Shown: positions 13,215 to 13,519 of the stretch, one piece after another
Position numbering within the stretch: position 1 is the stretch's first letter
Layout: every line of letters begins with the position of its first letter
Source of the DNA: Phycisphaerales bacterium UBA3158
GTDB taxonomy: Bacteria; Planctomycetota; Phycisphaerae; Phycisphaerales; SM1A02
Length of the DNA: 13,519 nucleotides
Assembly: GCA_002364555.1 (NCBI GenBank)
Contig: DEYM01000158.1
Span: 1 to 13,519, forward strand
Reading direction: 5' to 3'
Made by a program: the position numbers and the translations under genes
The notes under the pieces: model-generated
What the model was told of the DNA's origin: nothing
Databases searched by the model: none
The model's input: the letters and a program-made list of their open reading frames with translations, nothing else

Positions 13215-13519
13215 ATGTCAACAGCTCAACACGAGGCAATTCACGCGCAACTCCTGATCGTCGAGGACGAGGTCGATCATGCCGAGGTCATGGCCGAGGC
13301 GCTTCGGCGTCTGGGCCACGTCTGCACGATCGTCGATGGAGTCGCCTCCGCCGAGGAGGAGCTTCGTCTGGGCAGCTTCGACGTGATCGTCACGGACCTG
13401 AGCATGGAGAAGCCCGACTCCGGGCTCGAGGTGCTTCGCTACGCCCGTGAACATCAGCCCGATTCCGAGATCATCATGGTCACCGCTCACGGCGATGTGG
13501 GTACGGCCAAGGCGGCGCT
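13215..13519 (+). CDS. Response regulator, receiver domain (probably NtrC-like), N-terminal part only
   Basis: The first 101 codons are in the window; the frame is still open at the right edge. After a 12-residue lead (MSTAQHEAIHAQ) comes a CheY-type receiver domain: LLIVEDE (13-19, acidic pair E17/D18), SFDVIVTDLSM (54-64) with phosphoacceptor Asp61, the following PDSGLEVLRYAR helix, and EIIMVTAHGDVGTAKAA (85-101) with the signal-relay Thr90. The VTAHGDVGTA style and the DLSM loop are typical of NtrC-family regulators, whose next part would be a sigma54-interacting AAA+ domain; this output domain is inference. The conserved Lys lies beyond the window. The gene is divergent from murC with 64 bp between the ATGs and could share control elements with the cell-wall operon. 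Confidence 0.85.
   Translation, partial: MSTAQHEAIHAQLLIVEDEVDHAEVMAEALRRLGHVCTIVDGVASAEEELRLGSFDVIVTDLSMEKPDSGLEVLRYAREHQPDSEIIMVTAHGDVGTAKAA

Noticed and set aside
13151..13216. Longer MurC start at 13216
   Set aside because: It would overlap the ATG of the divergent response regulator and add 22 residues not seen in MurC proteins. The ATG at 13150 fits the family and the -10 spacing.
1..13519. Mobile elements, tRNA/rRNA genes, CRISPR arrays, defence islands
   Set aside because: No transposase, integrase, direct-repeat array, tRNA-like cloverleaf or rRNA segment was found. Coding is dense and of even style throughout, so the region looks like ordinary chromosome.

Overview
The window looks like a chromosomal segment of a planctomycete, most likely class Phycisphaerae. 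Three things point there. A secreted protein carries tandem six-cysteine repeats and ends in a Ca-binding, dockerin-like tail with the signature CPGDLNGDG. A second exported protein has a PAPG/hydrophobic/poly-Arg sorting tail, a PEP-CTERM variant common in that class. The cell-wall cluster runs murC-murB-ddl-ftsQ and then stops without ftsA or ftsZ. This assignment is inference from protein style; no 16S gene or other formal marker is present. There are no tRNA or rRNA genes, insertion sequences, phage genes or CRISPR arrays, and no clear frameshifted genes.

Left part (1-3555): the 3' end of an asparaginase-family (Ntn hydrolase) gene, a short Ppx/GppA phosphatase, a convergent ATP-grasp ligase of unknown substrate, and a divergent 12-TM MFS transporter.

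Middle part (3552-6704): two exported proteins with strong Shine-Dalgarno sequences and good sigma70-like promoters. Between them is a solitary beta-class DNA methyltransferase. It follows the PAPG-tailed protein on the same strand, and its 3' end overlaps the end of the Cys-repeat protein by 23 bp.

Right part (6745-13150, all minus strand): a compact six-gene unit, murC > murB > ddl > ftsQ > six-TM unknown > cls (cardiolipin synthase). Three junctions are 4-nt stop/start overlaps and one gap is 5 nt. MurB, MurC and Ddl act in cytoplasmic peptidoglycan-precursor synthesis, FtsQ in division, and Cls makes cardiolipin. The unit therefore joins wall, division and membrane-lipid functions. Divergent to murC, and cut by the window edge, is a response regulator with a receiver domain of NtrC style.

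A recurring signal is a -10-like hexamer (TATAGT or TACACT) placed exactly 6 nt before the ATG of three genes (ppx, murC, the response regulator), which predicts leaderless mRNAs. The exported-protein genes instead have an AGGAAGG Shine-Dalgarno sequence 11 nt before ATG. I see no clearly new multi-gene system. The most open items are the ATP-grasp/MFS pair, the six-TM protein between ftsQ and cls, and the orphan methyltransferase.
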